56,773 nucleotides of DNA from Puniceicoccaceae bacterium (GCA_017857255.1 JAFMDL010000005.1:1-56773), one strand, 5' to 3'. Positions 38,082-47,528 are shown, counted from the first letter of the stretch. Notes: a model not told the origin generated them from the sequence alone. Numbers and translations: made by a program.

Positions 38082-38155
38082 AAAGCTTCATTTAATTGCA
38101 GAGACACGCTATTGATCAAGACAATAGGTGACATAATAACCTTGGAGAGATACAT

Positions 38156-39451
38156 ATGAAAAAACGTAAGATCATTTGCATTATTATGGGAGGCGGTCGC
38201 GGCTCTCGCTTAAATCCGTTAACTAAAGAGCGATGCAAGCCGGCTGTGCCACTTGCTGGGAAGTATCGACTAGTTGATATCCCCATTAGCAACTGCTTAA
38301 ATGCGGGGATGAATCAAATTTATGTTTTGACGCAATTTAATACAGCTTCGTTGCATCGTCACATTCAGGAGTCTTACAAATTTGATTCATTTGGTGGAGG
38401 TTGTGTAGATATTTTGTCTGCGGAACAAACAGACTCCAGTGATGGTTGGTATCAAGGCACTGCAGATGCGGTGCGTCAGAACATGAATCACTTTGATGGC
38501 TCAGGGGAGGAGGATCTCTATGTTATTCTTTCAGGCGATCAGTTATATCGAATGGATCTCGCAGATGTGGTACGTGAGCATGATGCATCAGGTGCAGCAG
38601 TCACAATTACCGCGAAACCGCTACGCTTGGATCAAGCCGAAGGCTTAGGTTTGATGCGTATTAATGAGAATCTCGAAATTACAGAATTTGTTGAAAAACC
38701 GACTGATCTTGAAGTCATAAAAGGCCTCGCGGTGGGACAAAGTGTGCGTGATAAGATGCATGATCCCGGCAATGACGATTACTGCTTAGCGTCGATGGGT
38801 ATCTATGTGTTTAACGCCAAGACGCTGATCGATGCGTTGGCTACCAATACTACTGATTTTGGTAAAGAGATTATACCTGGCTTATTGGGCAAAGAGAAAA
38901 TGTGCAGCTACGTGTTTGATGAATATTGGGAAGATATCGGAACTGTGAAGGCATTTTTCGATACTAACTTAAGCCTGACCGATGAGCTGCCACCGTTTAA
39001 TTTCTTTGATGAAGATGCGAAGATTTATACACGAGCTCGTTTGCTTCCTGCTTCTAAGTTGAATTCTTGTAAAGTAGATCGTGCGGTGGTTGCTGATGGA
39101 TGCATTGTAACCAATGGTACATTGACACGTTGTTCACTAGGTGTCCGCTCGGTGGTTCATAATGGAGCTGAGCTGGAAAATGTAATTATGATGGGCGCGG
39201 ATTCATACGAGACTGCCGATGATTTTGAAGAGAACGTAGCGGCCGCGCGCCCTGATATTGGAGTCGGCGAAGGGAGTGTCGTCCGTCACGCTATTTTGGA
39301 TAAAAATGTGCGTATAGGTAAGCGCGTGGTACTCGATCCAACTGGCTTGCCAGATCGTTTCGGAGAGGGGATTGATCTTGCGATTCGAGATGGAGTACTC
39401 GTGGTTTGCAAGAACGTAGTCGTCCCAGATGGCTTTGTTCTCAACGCTTAA
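38156..39451 (+). CDS. glgC: Glucose-1-phosphate adenylyltransferase
   Basis: Makes ADP-glucose for glycogen. IIMGGGRGSRLNPLTKERCK carries the nucleotide loop; LVDIPISNCLNAGMNQIYVL, GTADAVRQNM, VILSGDQLYRMD, ITEFVEKPTD, DFGKEIIP and YWEDIGTVKAFFDTNL are the ADP-glucose pyrophosphorylase signatures. The C-terminal 120 residues form the left-handed beta-helix. 431 residues. It has one of the few clear Shine-Dalgarno-like motifs here (GGAGA, about seven bases before the ATG). A terminator follows. Confidence 0.96.
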   Translation: MKKRKIICIIMGGGRGSRLNPLTKERCKPAVPLAGKYRLVDIPISNCLNAGMNQIYVLTQFNTASLHRHIQESYKFDSFGGGCVDILSAEQTDSSDGWYQGTADAVRQNMNHFDGSGEEDLYVILSGDQLYRMDLADVVREHDASGAAVTITAKPLRLDQAEGLGLMRINENLEITEFVEKPTDLEVIKGLAVGQSVRDKMHDPGNDDYCLASMGIYVFNAKTLIDALATNTTDFGKEIIPGLLGKEKMCSYVFDEYWEDIGTVKAFFDTNLSLTDELPPFNFFDEDAKIYTRARLLPASKLNSCKVDRAVVADGCIVTNGTLTRCSLGVRSVVHNGAELENVIMMGADSYETADDFEENVAAARPDIGVGEGSVVRHAILDKNVRIGKRVVLDPTGLPDRFGEGIDLAIRDGVLVVCKNVVVPDGFVLNA

Positions 39452-39482
39452 ATTTCAGGCATCGAACGACTTTCCTTTGCCT

Positions 39483-39513
39483 AAGCCGTGTTTCGTAAGA
39501 AATGCGGCTTTTT
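39483..39513 (+). terminator. Rho-independent terminator after glgC
   Basis: AAGCCGTGTTTC (39483-39494) pairs with GAAATGCGGCTT (39499-39510) through 12 pairs, two of them G-T wobbles, around a GTAA loop. A T-run follows. Confidence 0.85.
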
Positions 39514-39582
39514 CGTTGCCATTTAGGGACGCACTTTGCATAATTTAGACGCTTAGAAAGGAATTAAACTAACCCTTCGCAG

Positions 39583-40431
39583 ATGATGAAAAATTTACTT
39601 ATATGCACGGATGGCTCTAATTATTCCCAAGAATGCTGCCGTTACGGTGCGTGGTTAGCGAAGCAAGCAAAAGCGCATGTGCAAGTATTGTATGTGACGG
39701 ATTTAAGGCAGTTTGAGGTTCCTGTGGTGGCGGATCTGAGTGGGAGTCTCGGAATACAGCCATTTGAAGGAATGGTGACTCATTTACAAGAGGTCGAGGA
39801 GCAGAAGGCGGAATTTGTAAAGGATTCGGCGCTGTCTATATTCGAGGCTGCAGGTTTGAGCGATCGTGTACAGTTTCACCATGAGACGGGCCTGCTGGTC
39901 GACGCTATTGATGCTTATGCTGCTCGTGCGGATTTGGTTCTCCTAGGTAAGCGAGGAGAAAATGTCAATTTTGCTACTAAGCACCTAGGCTCAATGTTAG
40001 AGCGTGTGGTCCGCTCGGCAAGTAAGCCTTGTTTGGTAACCCCACGCAAGTTTAGACCGATCGATCATGTCGCAGTTGCTTATGATGGAAGTCCCAGTTG
40101 TAAGGAGGCACTTGAATTTATGTCCAAGGTAGAACTCTTTAGTGCATTCAATCTACAGTTAATTGTAGTCAACGAAGGACGCCTCGAAGATGAAGCAGCG
40201 AAATTGCTCGCTGAGGCTGAACTTATGCTGAATCGATTCAGCCTATACCCAGCTTGTCAGGTACTGAATGGTGTAGCTGAGACTGCAATCGCAGATTATG
40301 TGAAGCAAAATAAGGTGGATCTGTTAGTGGCGGGCGCTTATGGGCATACTCGTATCCGTGAGCTTTTGATTGGCAGCACTACCACGGCCTTGCTCCGGAA
40401 TTGCCATGTCCCCGTGCTTTGTTTCCGCTAG
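39583..40431 (+). CDS. Tandem universal stress protein (UspA domains)
   Basis: A 282-residue protein with two UspA-type alpha/beta domains. The first spans about 1-150 (NLLICTDGSNYSQECCRYGA; LVLLGKRGENVNFATKHLGS) and the second about 155-282 (HVAVAYDGSPSCKEALEF; LLVAGAYGHTRIRELLIGST). Both C-terminal loops approximate the ATP-binding GxxGx9GS pattern, so nucleotide binding is likely. The physiological cue is unknown. Its end overlaps the end of lgt by four bases on the opposite strand. Confidence 0.9.
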   Translation: MMKNLLICTDGSNYSQECCRYGAWLAKQAKAHVQVLYVTDLRQFEVPVVADLSGSLGIQPFEGMVTHLQEVEEQKAEFVKDSALSIFEAAGLSDRVQFHHETGLLVDAIDAYAARADLVLLGKRGENVNFATKHLGSMLERVVRSASKPCLVTPRKFRPIDHVAVAYDGSPSCKEALEFMSKVELFSAFNLQLIVVNEGRLEDEAAKLLAEAELMLNRFSLYPACQVLNGVAETAIADYVKQNKVDLLVAGAYGHTRIRELLIGSTTTALLRNCHVPVLCFR

Positions 40432-41276
40432 GTAGATACTGGTGCTCGTCTGCTGCGGGCAATGTAAATCACAGCCGCGCCAGCCATAACCATGAAGATT
40501 GAATAGAACTGTCCACGGCTGAGTCCGAGGATGAGTGCTGCGTCGGGTTCTCTGAACAGTTCGCCGAAAATACGTAGGATCGCATAAGCAACTAGGAACT
40601 CACCCGCGATCTGCCCCGGCGGCGACTTGGTGCGCCAGAAGCGCCATTGAGTATATCCAAATAGCAGAACACCTTCGAGAACGGCTGCATAGAGTTGTGA
40701 AGGGTGGCGGGGTTCAGGGGTAAATAGTTGTAGTGATGCATTGTAGGCCGTGGGACTGCCTGGAAAAATAACAGCCCAGTAAACGTGGGTAACGCGCCCC
40801 CAGAGCTCGCCATTAATAAAATTAGCAATGCGCCCAAAACATAAACCTAGGGGAGCGAGGGTAACAATGATGTCACCGAGCCTGAAAAAATCGTAGCGAT
40901 AGCTCTTCGCAAACCAGAACACTGCAATTAGTACGCCGAAGAACCCACCGTGGCTAGCCATGCCGCCTTGATCAACGCGAAGCAGCAGGGCAGGATTATG
41001 TATAAAAGCATCGAAATCATAGAGTAGCATATAGCCGACTCTGCCCCCTAGAATGACTCCAAGAATGACGGCGGTCATTAGTGAGGCGCGCGCATCTGAG
41101 TGGATTGCGAATTTGCCGCGTGCATCGTAAGCGCGTAGTAGGCCCCAAGCACAGAGGAACCCTAGCAAGTAGGCCAGTCCGTAGTAGCGGATGCCCTCTA
41201 GTCCGAGTGGATTTTCTGGGAATCGTAAAAGAAAGGGACTGAGGTCGTGTACCCAGTAGCTGCTAGTCGTGGCCAT
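40428..41276 (-). CDS. lgt: Prolipoprotein diacylglyceryl transferase
   Basis: Inner-membrane enzyme that attaches diacylglycerol to lipobox cysteines. The 282-residue protein has seven hydrophobic segments and the signatures IRYYGLAYLLGFLCAWGLLR, GVILGGRVGYMLLYD, GGMASHGGFFGVLI, FGRIANFINGELWGR and RHPSQLYAAVLEG. It is divergent from the LysM gene (111-base gap) and convergent with the universal stress protein gene. The PEGA protein is a likely local substrate. Confidence 0.95.
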   Translation of the reverse strand: MATTSSYWVHDLSPFLLRFPENPLGLEGIRYYGLAYLLGFLCAWGLLRAYDARGKFAIHSDARASLMTAVILGVILGGRVGYMLLYDFDAFIHNPALLLRVDQGGMASHGGFFGVLIAVFWFAKSYRYDFFRLGDIIVTLAPLGLCFGRIANFINGELWGRVTHVYWAVIFPGSPTAYNASLQLFTPEPRHPSQLYAAVLEGVLLFGYTQWRFWRTKSPPGQIAGEFLVAYAILRIFGELFREPDAALILGLSRGQFYSIFMVMAGAAVIYIARSRRAPVST

Positions 41277-41387
41277 GCTTCAAAAGATATAGGTACTCCG
41301 TGCCCGAGGGCAAGCACCGCGATTTTATGCGGCGCATTCTTTTCTGGCTTTGACTTTTCGCTGTGCGCTTCAATCTTTAAAGTACAT

Positions 41388-41996
41388 ATGACCACGTACT
41401 TTCGCCTAGCTCTCGCGATTTTTATAGGAGCCTTTATAGTAATTACCCCAGTAGCCGCGCAGTCTAGTAGCTTGCGCGTCTCTGTTGCCAACCTGAGCCA
41501 AGATGTTGGTTTACTCGCTCAGCAGGTTAAAACACTGCGTCTCGAAATTGAAGATCTACGCCGTGAAAATACGAGATTGCGTGCTCAAGTGAGCTCGGCT
41601 TCCTCAAATAATGAGGTTCAAGCACAACTTTCTAGTCTCTCGACTGCGATTGATTCACTGCGTGGAGAGTATCGTCAGGCAGATGACATGCAGAGAAAGC
41701 AAATTATTGCAGAGGTGACGCGCCAGATAAATGCCTTGGGTAGAGAGACTCAATCCGCGATCAATTCAGTTGCAAATGCGGTGGACAGCACGCCTAGTAT
41801 TGCACAACCAGTTTATTTCTCAGAAGATTATCCAAAAACTGGAAAGCCGTATGTTGTGCGCAGTGGAGACACGCTGAGTGGCATTGCTCGCAAGCATAAT
41901 TCTACAGTCAAGTATATTCAAAATGCTAATAAGATTGCGAATCCGGCCAAGGATCTCCGTGTTGGCGAAACAATTTTCATCCCTATTTCTCAATAA
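41388..41996 (+). CDS. LysM-domain envelope protein
   Basis: A 202-residue exported protein of unknown exact role. The signal peptide MTTYFRLALAIFIGAFIVIT ends near PVAAQ. A coiled coil follows (about 35-75, LLAQQVKTLRLEIEDLRREN), then a linker. The C-terminal LysM domain (about 155-200) reads YVVRSGDTLSGIARKHNSTV then ANKIANPAKDLRVGETIFIP. LysM binds peptidoglycan, so it is probably a periplasmic wall-bound protein. parB begins two bases after its stop, so the two are cotranscribed. The frame opens upstream, but the signal peptide marks this ATG. Confidence 0.85.
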   Translation: MTTYFRLALAIFIGAFIVITPVAAQSSSLRVSVANLSQDVGLLAQQVKTLRLEIEDLRRENTRLRAQVSSASSNNEVQAQLSSLSTAIDSLRGEYRQADDMQRKQIIAEVTRQINALGRETQSAINSVANAVDSTPSIAQPVYFSEDYPKTGKPYVVRSGDTLSGIARKHNSTVKYIQNANKIANPAKDLRVGETIFIPISQ

Positions 41997-41998
41997 TT

Positions 41999-42988
<990 letters not shown>

Positions 42989-43046
42989 ACAGTGTTATAC
43001 TGCTAACTTATATTCGATGCTGAGGTACCTTTTTGTTTGGTGTCAA

Positions 43047-43066
43047 AGGCTAATGATCATCAGCCT
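43047..43066. other. Near-perfect 20-bp palindrome after parB
   Basis: AGGCTAATGATCATCAGCCT is a palindrome apart from one mismatched pair. It could be a protein site or a weak bidirectional hairpin between convergent parB and the histidine kinase gene. No T-run follows. Confidence 0.4.
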
Positions 43067-43206
43067 GAGTAGTTCGATTCTAAGATCTAGTATAAACGTT
43101 TACTTGAGTGCCTTACAGTTCGATTAAACTAAATTGCTTAGGGAAAGCCTCAGCGCTATTGTCGCAGCAAGTAGAATTCAATGCGATTACGGCAAGGGTG
43201 GCGTAG

Positions 43207-44304
43207 TCACTTGCTAACTTTAGGTAGCTGAATGGTAAACATTGTGCCGGCACGGGTTGTGGAAAAGATAATATTACCGTGATGCGCATCAACAATGGAT
43301 CTCACAATTGCAGTACCAAGTCCTGTCCCAGAGTTTTTTCCATGAGTGACAAAGGGTTCGAAGAAACGGCTTTGTATCTCGTCGGGTATCCCTGGGCCGT
43401 CATCAGATATTGAGATGTAGATAGTTTGACCCTTGTCGGTTGCGTTAATGACGATTTTGCCTGGTTTTTTACTTTGATGAATTGCTTCAATCGCATTTTC
43501 TACGAGATTTTGCAGCACACGCAGGAGCTTATTTGCATCCGCTTCTAGAGATACTCTATTGGCATGCATTTCTATGCTGACATTTTCTTCATGGAAGAAG
43601 GGCGAGTGGAGTTCTTTAAATTGTTGGAAGAGCTTATGGATTGAGACTGGGCGAATCTGGATTTCACTGTCGCCACGGGCAAACGAGCCTAAATCACTGG
43701 CCATGTCCATCATGCGACGAAGCTGGGCGTCAATGTTTTTACATATTTCTTTAGTCTTGGGGTCGTCTGCGCCATGCCTTTGTTCTATGATGTGTGCCCC
43801 AAGCATGATGATTGAGAATGGATTTTTAAAATCATGCAGGATAGAAGAGATCATTGTACCTATCAAAGAGAGCTTCTCCTTACGCATCATTTCTATCATG
43901 TACTGCGAGGTCGTACTTCTTAAGTGCTTGATGACGCTGTCTAGGACTCGCTTAGCAGGCTCAGCGTCTTCGATGATTTTTTTTGCGGTCTTTTTTGGTA
44001 CTCGACCGATAACACAATCTGTTTTTGCAATCGCCTCGAGGGCCCGTTTTTCTTCTGTAAAGACGCCCACTTCTCCAAAAGAACTGCCCTCATCGGAGGT
44101 GATGATGTGTTGATTCGAGCCATCTTGCTTCCGCTTGTTAAAAGAAACACTCCCTTCAAGTATTAAGTAAAGTGCATCTGAGCTGCTGTTTTGCCTGAAA
44201 ATGATATCGCTGTGCTTGAGCTTGAGTATCTCAATTTCATCTAGCAGTGCATCGCGGCGCTGTTCGGAGATGCTTTGAATGAAGGGATGTTCAAGTAGTT
44301 TCAT
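43207..44304 (-). CDS. Histidine kinase with N-terminal cNMP-binding domain
   Basis: A 365-residue cytosolic sensor kinase. Residues 1-125 form a cyclic-nucleotide-binding fold (DIIFRQNSSSDALYLILEGS, then SFGEVGVFTEEKRALEAIA as the phosphate cassette). The H box is ILHDFKNPFSIIMLG with His157; ENAIEAI (N box), ISDDGPGIPD (G1), SRFFEPFVTHGKNSGTGLG and AIVRSIVDAHHG complete the ATPase domain. No transmembrane helix and no response regulator are encoded nearby, so it is an orphan. Its ATG overlaps the stop of a 45-codon upstream gene. Confidence 0.9.
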   Translation of the reverse strand: MKLLEHPFIQSISEQRRDALLDEIEILKLKHSDIIFRQNSSSDALYLILEGSVSFNKRKQDGSNQHIITSDEGSSFGEVGVFTEEKRALEAIAKTDCVIGRVPKKTAKKIIEDAEPAKRVLDSVIKHLRSTTSQYMIEMMRKEKLSLIGTMISSILHDFKNPFSIIMLGAHIIEQRHGADDPKTKEICKNIDAQLRRMMDMASDLGSFARGDSEIQIRPVSIHKLFQQFKELHSPFFHEENVSIEMHANRVSLEADANKLLRVLQNLVENAIEAIHQSKKPGKIVINATDKGQTIYISISDDGPGIPDEIQSRFFEPFVTHGKNSGTGLGTAIVRSIVDAHHGNIIFSTTRAGTMFTIQLPKVSK

Positions 44305-44438
44305 TCATTAGTTTCAATGGTCGTTTTCATGTATGCCGATTGTTGTAATCGCAATTTTTGAATGGTGTAAGTCGAGGCAATTGCAATACCTAACAATGCG
44401 ATGCATAGTAATAATTCAAAGGGTGTCAATTTTTTCAT
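44301..44438 (-). CDS. Small single-span membrane protein, 45 residues
   Basis: A short open frame on the minus strand directly upstream of the histidine kinase. It starts MKKLTPFELLLCIALLGIAI, has one hydrophobic span (about residues 8-22), then a basic/polar tail ending in TTIETNE. Its TGA overlaps the kinase ATG by ATGA, the usual sign of translational coupling. The hydrophobic core with a Glu at position 8 faintly recalls prepilin N termini, but there is no Gly cleavage site. No known family recognised. It may be a sensor partner of the kinase. Confidence 0.6.
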   Translation of the reverse strand: MKKLTPFELLLCIALLGIAIASTYTIQKLRLQQSAYMKTTIETNE

Positions 44439-44480
44439 CAAACAAATGTTTAGTGGATTATAGGATTAGAATGTGACCTC

Positions 44481-45689
44481 TCATGAAAGACGGTCCCGAT
44501 AATTTGCATAGCCAAAGGTACGCACGACTTGCAGGCCTTCTTTATGGCTGTGGAGACATATTGCAGGGAGCGGCACTCCGTTAAAAGTGGAGCTTTTTAC
44601 CATAGTATAATGGGACATATCTAAAAAAACGATGCGTTGCCCTATTTCAAGCGGCTTAGCGAAAGAGTAGTCACCAATGATATCACCTGCGAGGCACGAT
44701 AGCCCCCCAAGGCGATACGTGTGTGGTAATGCACCAGCTTCCTCGGCGTCGAGAATGTTAGGGCGGTAGGGCATCTCTAGTACGTCGGGCATATGACAGG
44801 TGGCCGAAGTGTCGAGAATCGCAATTTGCTGGCCGCCAGCTTCTATTATATCCAAGACAGTGACTGCTAGCACTCCAGTGTGCAGTGCTACAGCTTCACC
44901 GGGTTCGAGGTAGACATCGACATCGTAGCGTTGGCGGAATTGCTGTACTGTAGCGCAGAGGAGATCTATATTGTAGCCGGGACGAGTGATATGGTGACCG
45001 CCACCGAAGTTAAGCCATTTAAGTCCTGGGATGAGGTCCCCAAATTTAGCATCAAACGCATCGGCGGTGTGCTTCAAAGTGTCAGCATCTTGTTCGCAAA
45101 GTGCATGGAAGTGGAGACCGTGCAGTTGTTTGAGCGGGTTATTTTGAAGTGTTTTGAGTGCTTGTTCAAGTGCTTCTCGAGTGGTGCCTAACCGAGACGC
45201 GCTGGAGCAGGGGTCATACAGCTCTGTATCAACTTCTGAATATTCAGGATTTACCCGCAAGCCTAGTTCAGGGCGGTGGTGTAGAGCGAGTTGCTCGATG
45301 CCTTTTGCTAGTTGCTGCGCTGAGTTAAATACAAGGCTATGTGCAAAGTGACTGAGTTGTTCAAGTTCAGCGGCTTTGTAAGCTGGCGAATAGACGTGGA
45401 CTTCTTGACCAAAAAGCTCTTCTGCGAGCAGGGCTTCGTGGAGGCCACTGGATGTGGTTCCTGCTAAATAACGTCGTATCAGCGGAAAGGTACTGTGGCA
45501 GGCAAAGCCCTTAAGTGCGAGTAGGATTTTTGCGCCGCATCGATCAGAGACGGATTTGAGGAGTTCGCAGTTCGCTTCAAGGCAGTCAAGCTGGACAATA
45601 TAGCTTGGTGAGGGAGCCTGATTGAATTCAATCGATCGTAGGACTGCGAGCCGTTCGGGAGTTAAAGGAGGTGTTGGATCTTGAGCCAT
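44481..45689 (-). CDS. nspC: Carboxynorspermidine decarboxylase
   Basis: PLP enzyme of the fold III group that decarboxylates carboxynorspermidine or carboxyspermidine, the last step of an alternative polyamine pathway. At 402 residues the chain shows the PLP lysine in GAKILLALKGFACHSTFPLI, the HFHALCEQDADTL segment, KWLNFGGGHHITRPGYN, VYLEPGEAVALHTG and the C-terminal GLSCLAGDIIGDYSF (active-site Cys). speA, about 37 kb away, makes the pathway's agmatine precursor. The dehydrogenase partner (nspA-like) is not in the window. Confidence 0.95.
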   Translation of the reverse strand: MAQDPTPPLTPERLAVLRSIEFNQAPSPSYIVQLDCLEANCELLKSVSDRCGAKILLALKGFACHSTFPLIRRYLAGTTSSGLHEALLAEELFGQEVHVYSPAYKAAELEQLSHFAHSLVFNSAQQLAKGIEQLALHHRPELGLRVNPEYSEVDTELYDPCSSASRLGTTREALEQALKTLQNNPLKQLHGLHFHALCEQDADTLKHTADAFDAKFGDLIPGLKWLNFGGGHHITRPGYNIDLLCATVQQFRQRYDVDVYLEPGEAVALHTGVLAVTVLDIIEAGGQQIAILDTSATCHMPDVLEMPYRPNILDAEEAGALPHTYRLGGLSCLAGDIIGDYSFAKPLEIGQRIVFLDMSHYTMVKSSTFNGVPLPAICLHSHKEGLQVVRTFGYANYRDRLS

Positions 45690-45892
45690 GAATGTTTAAA
45701 GACGTTAAAATGCTGTTTGGAGCTTTATTGAGCTAATTTTGTGACACTTTGATAAGTCTTAATCACCCGTAAAGCGACTTTGAAAAAATGCCAAACTTTA
45801 GGTTGCTTTTCAGGTGCCCTATTTTATTGTCCGCGCCTTTCTCATAAACAGATTTCCTTAAAAAGGGCATATTTCTTCTCATTTTACAGACA

Positions 45893-46549
45893 ATGAATCA
45901 GTTCAAACTTAACATCATAAACCGCGAAAATAAGGGCCGTGGCGTCGCACGCCGCCTCCGCGCGGACGGTAATATTCCAGCCTGCGTATACAGCAAAGGC
46001 AACTCGCGCTCGGTTTCGCTTTCATTAGTGGAATTTCGTGAGCTTAAACGCTCGATCGGCGGCGGCGCAGCATTGATCGAACTGGTGGATGAGAAAGGCG
46101 AGACTGCTTTGACTCATATCCAAGAGATTCAGCGCAACGCAGTGAAAAACTGCATCACTCACATTGATTTCCATGAAGTTGCTCGCGGTGAGAGCTTTGT
46201 CGCTCAAGTACCAGTGCAACTAATCGGTGAGGCAGATGCAATAGGGGTAAAAAATGAAGGTGGTGTGATTGACCACAAAACACATCAAGTTGAAATTCGT
46301 TGCCGTCCATCAAAATTGCCTGATCACATTGAGGTCGACGTGAAGGACCTCGCTGTCGGTGGTGCGATTCACATCAGTGATCTTCCTGTTGTGGATGGTG
46401 TTGAATATCTAGGTACTCCGATTCAAGTGATCGTTTCCTGCCAGCCTCCAACAGTTGCAGTTGAAGAACCTGAAGCTGCAGTTGAAGTGGCTGCAGACGA
46501 AGTGCCTGCGACCAAGGTCAGTGATGAAGCCGAAGGCGACGCTGAGTAA
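45893..46549 (+). CDS. rplY: 50S ribosomal protein L25 (CTC form)
   Basis: Binds 5S rRNA. The N-terminal L25 domain (NIINRENKGRGVARRLRADG, IPACVYSKGNS) and the C-terminal TL5 beta domain (KLPDHIEVDVKDLAVGGAIH, ISDLPVVDGVEYL) make this the long CTC version, 218 residues with an acidic tail. It heads the long plus-strand run. Its leader shows no Shine-Dalgarno motif, and a strong hairpin follows the stop. Confidence 0.95.
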   Translation: MNQFKLNIINRENKGRGVARRLRADGNIPACVYSKGNSRSVSLSLVEFRELKRSIGGGAALIELVDEKGETALTHIQEIQRNAVKNCITHIDFHEVARGESFVAQVPVQLIGEADAIGVKNEGGVIDHKTHQVEIRCRPSKLPDHIEVDVKDLAVGGAIHISDLPVVDGVEYLGTPIQVIVSCQPPTVAVEEPEAAVEVAADEVPATKVSDEAEGDAE

Positions 46550-46563
46550 TTATCCTCTTTCTC

Positions 46564-46590
46564 GAGAGGAGCGCCCGCGCTCCTCTCTTT
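46564..46590 (+). terminator. Terminator/attenuator hairpin between rplY and pth
   Basis: GAGAGGAGCG (46564-46573) pairs perfectly with CGCTCCTCTC (46578-46587) around a CCCG loop; a short T-run (TTTG) follows. It ends 14 bases before the pth ATG, so it could terminate partly or occlude pth translation. Confidence 0.7.
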
Positions 46591-46603
46591 GTTCTTTCAA
46601 AAA

Positions 46604-47209
46604 ATGTCCATAGCGGTCATTGCAGGTCTGGGAAATCCAGGCACAAAATACCGTAACACCCGTCACAATGTGGGTTTTGCTCTAGTTGAAAAGCTGGCGG
46701 CTAAGCTACGTGCCGAGTGGAAGACGGAAGCCCGTTTTGAGGCTGAAATCGCAACTGCCTCTTACATGGGGCGTAAACTCCTGTTAGTGAAACCTCAGAC
46801 GTTCATGAATGCTAGCGGACGTTCTATCAGTGCGATTTTACGCTATCGAAAGCTCCAAGCATCCTCAGTTGTCGCTTTATATGACGACATTACTCTCGAA
46901 GTCGGGAGGCCTAAATTAAGTGTAGGTGGTAGTGCTGGAGGTCACAACGGGATCACTGATGTGCTCGCGCAGATCGGGCCTGACTTTTTGCGCTATCGCA
47001 TTGGGGTTGGAGCAAAGCCGCATAAACAAATGGACCTCGCAGATTACGTCCTGAGTAACTTTTCGAAGGACGATCAAAACCTTTTGGCAGCCCAGACTCC
47101 TTGCTACCTTGAGCATATCCAGCTCATAATTGACAAAGAGCCTGAGATCGCCATGAACATTATTAACCAACGCACAGCACCATCGCATGAGCGCAATGAC
47201 AAAGAATAA
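46604..47209 (+). CDS. pth: Peptidyl-tRNA hydrolase
   Basis: Recycles peptidyl-tRNAs dropped from ribosomes. GLGNPGTKYRNTRHNVGFAL carries the catalytic His, LLLVKPQTFMNASGRS and ALYDDITLEVGRPKLSVGGS with GGHNGI are family signatures. I chose the ATG at 46604 (MSIAVIAGLG) over a TTG five codons earlier. About 201 residues. Its end overlaps the rpsF start by 14 bases, a coupled pair. Confidence 0.95.
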   Translation: MSIAVIAGLGNPGTKYRNTRHNVGFALVEKLAAKLRAEWKTEARFEAEIATASYMGRKLLLVKPQTFMNASGRSISAILRYRKLQASSVVALYDDITLEVGRPKLSVGGSAGGHNGITDVLAQIGPDFLRYRIGVGAKPHKQMDLADYVLSNFSKDDQNLLAAQTPCYLEHIQLIIDKEPEIAMNIINQRTAPSHERNDKE

Positions 47210-47486
47210 CTACAAAACTACTTTCATCCTAGACCTTCGCGAATCTGAAGACGATTCTGCTAAAGTTTTGGCTGATTTGACAGAAATCCTCGCTTCACTC
47301 GGTGGAGCAGTCACTGAGAGCGAAGATCTTGGTATGCGTGAGTTCGCTCGTGCAGCTGATCGTCGCTTTACTCAAGGCCATTACCTCGAGGTTTACTTCG
47401 AGGGCCCAGGTACTGCTCCCGCACAGCTTCAAGAAAAGCTTTGCTTAGACAAGCGTGTGAACCGAATCTTTGTTCAGTCGGTTTAA
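47196..47486 (+). CDS. rpsF: 30S ribosomal protein S6
   Basis: S6 partner of S18 on the small subunit. The ferredoxin-like fold shows as KTTFILDLRESEDDSAKVLA, LGMREFARAADRRFTQGHYL and a KRVNRIFVQ terminal strand; about 96 residues. The ATG at 47196 (MTKNNYKTTF) is preferred; one at 47187 is in frame. It is followed by ssb and rplI, but rpsR, usually between ssb and rplI, is absent. Confidence 0.9.
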   Translation: MTKNNYKTTFILDLRESEDDSAKVLADLTEILASLGGAVTESEDLGMREFARAADRRFTQGHYLEVYFEGPGTAPAQLQEKLCLDKRVNRIFVQSV

Positions 47487-47528
47487 TCCGGCACACGTCG
47501 TACGCTTTCACCTAACAACTTAAACGCC

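Noticed and set aside
38082..38155. Possible glmS ribozyme upstream of glmS
   Set aside because: Only 74 bases lie between glmS and the divergent glgC, too short for the ribozyme, and no conserved core is seen.
43559..44113. Plus-strand frame of 184 codons opposite the histidine kinase
   Set aside because: Antisense shadow; Ser/Met-rich translation without domain signals, while the opposite strand has every kinase box.
44301..44438. Type IV prepilin-like reading of the 45-residue protein
   Set aside because: The hydrophobic core with Glu is suggestive, but the Gly/Phe peptidase cleavage site is missing.
45690..45892. Promoter for rplY
   Set aside because: Several TTG and TAT words occur, but no -35/-10 pair has acceptable spacing; nothing firm can be named.
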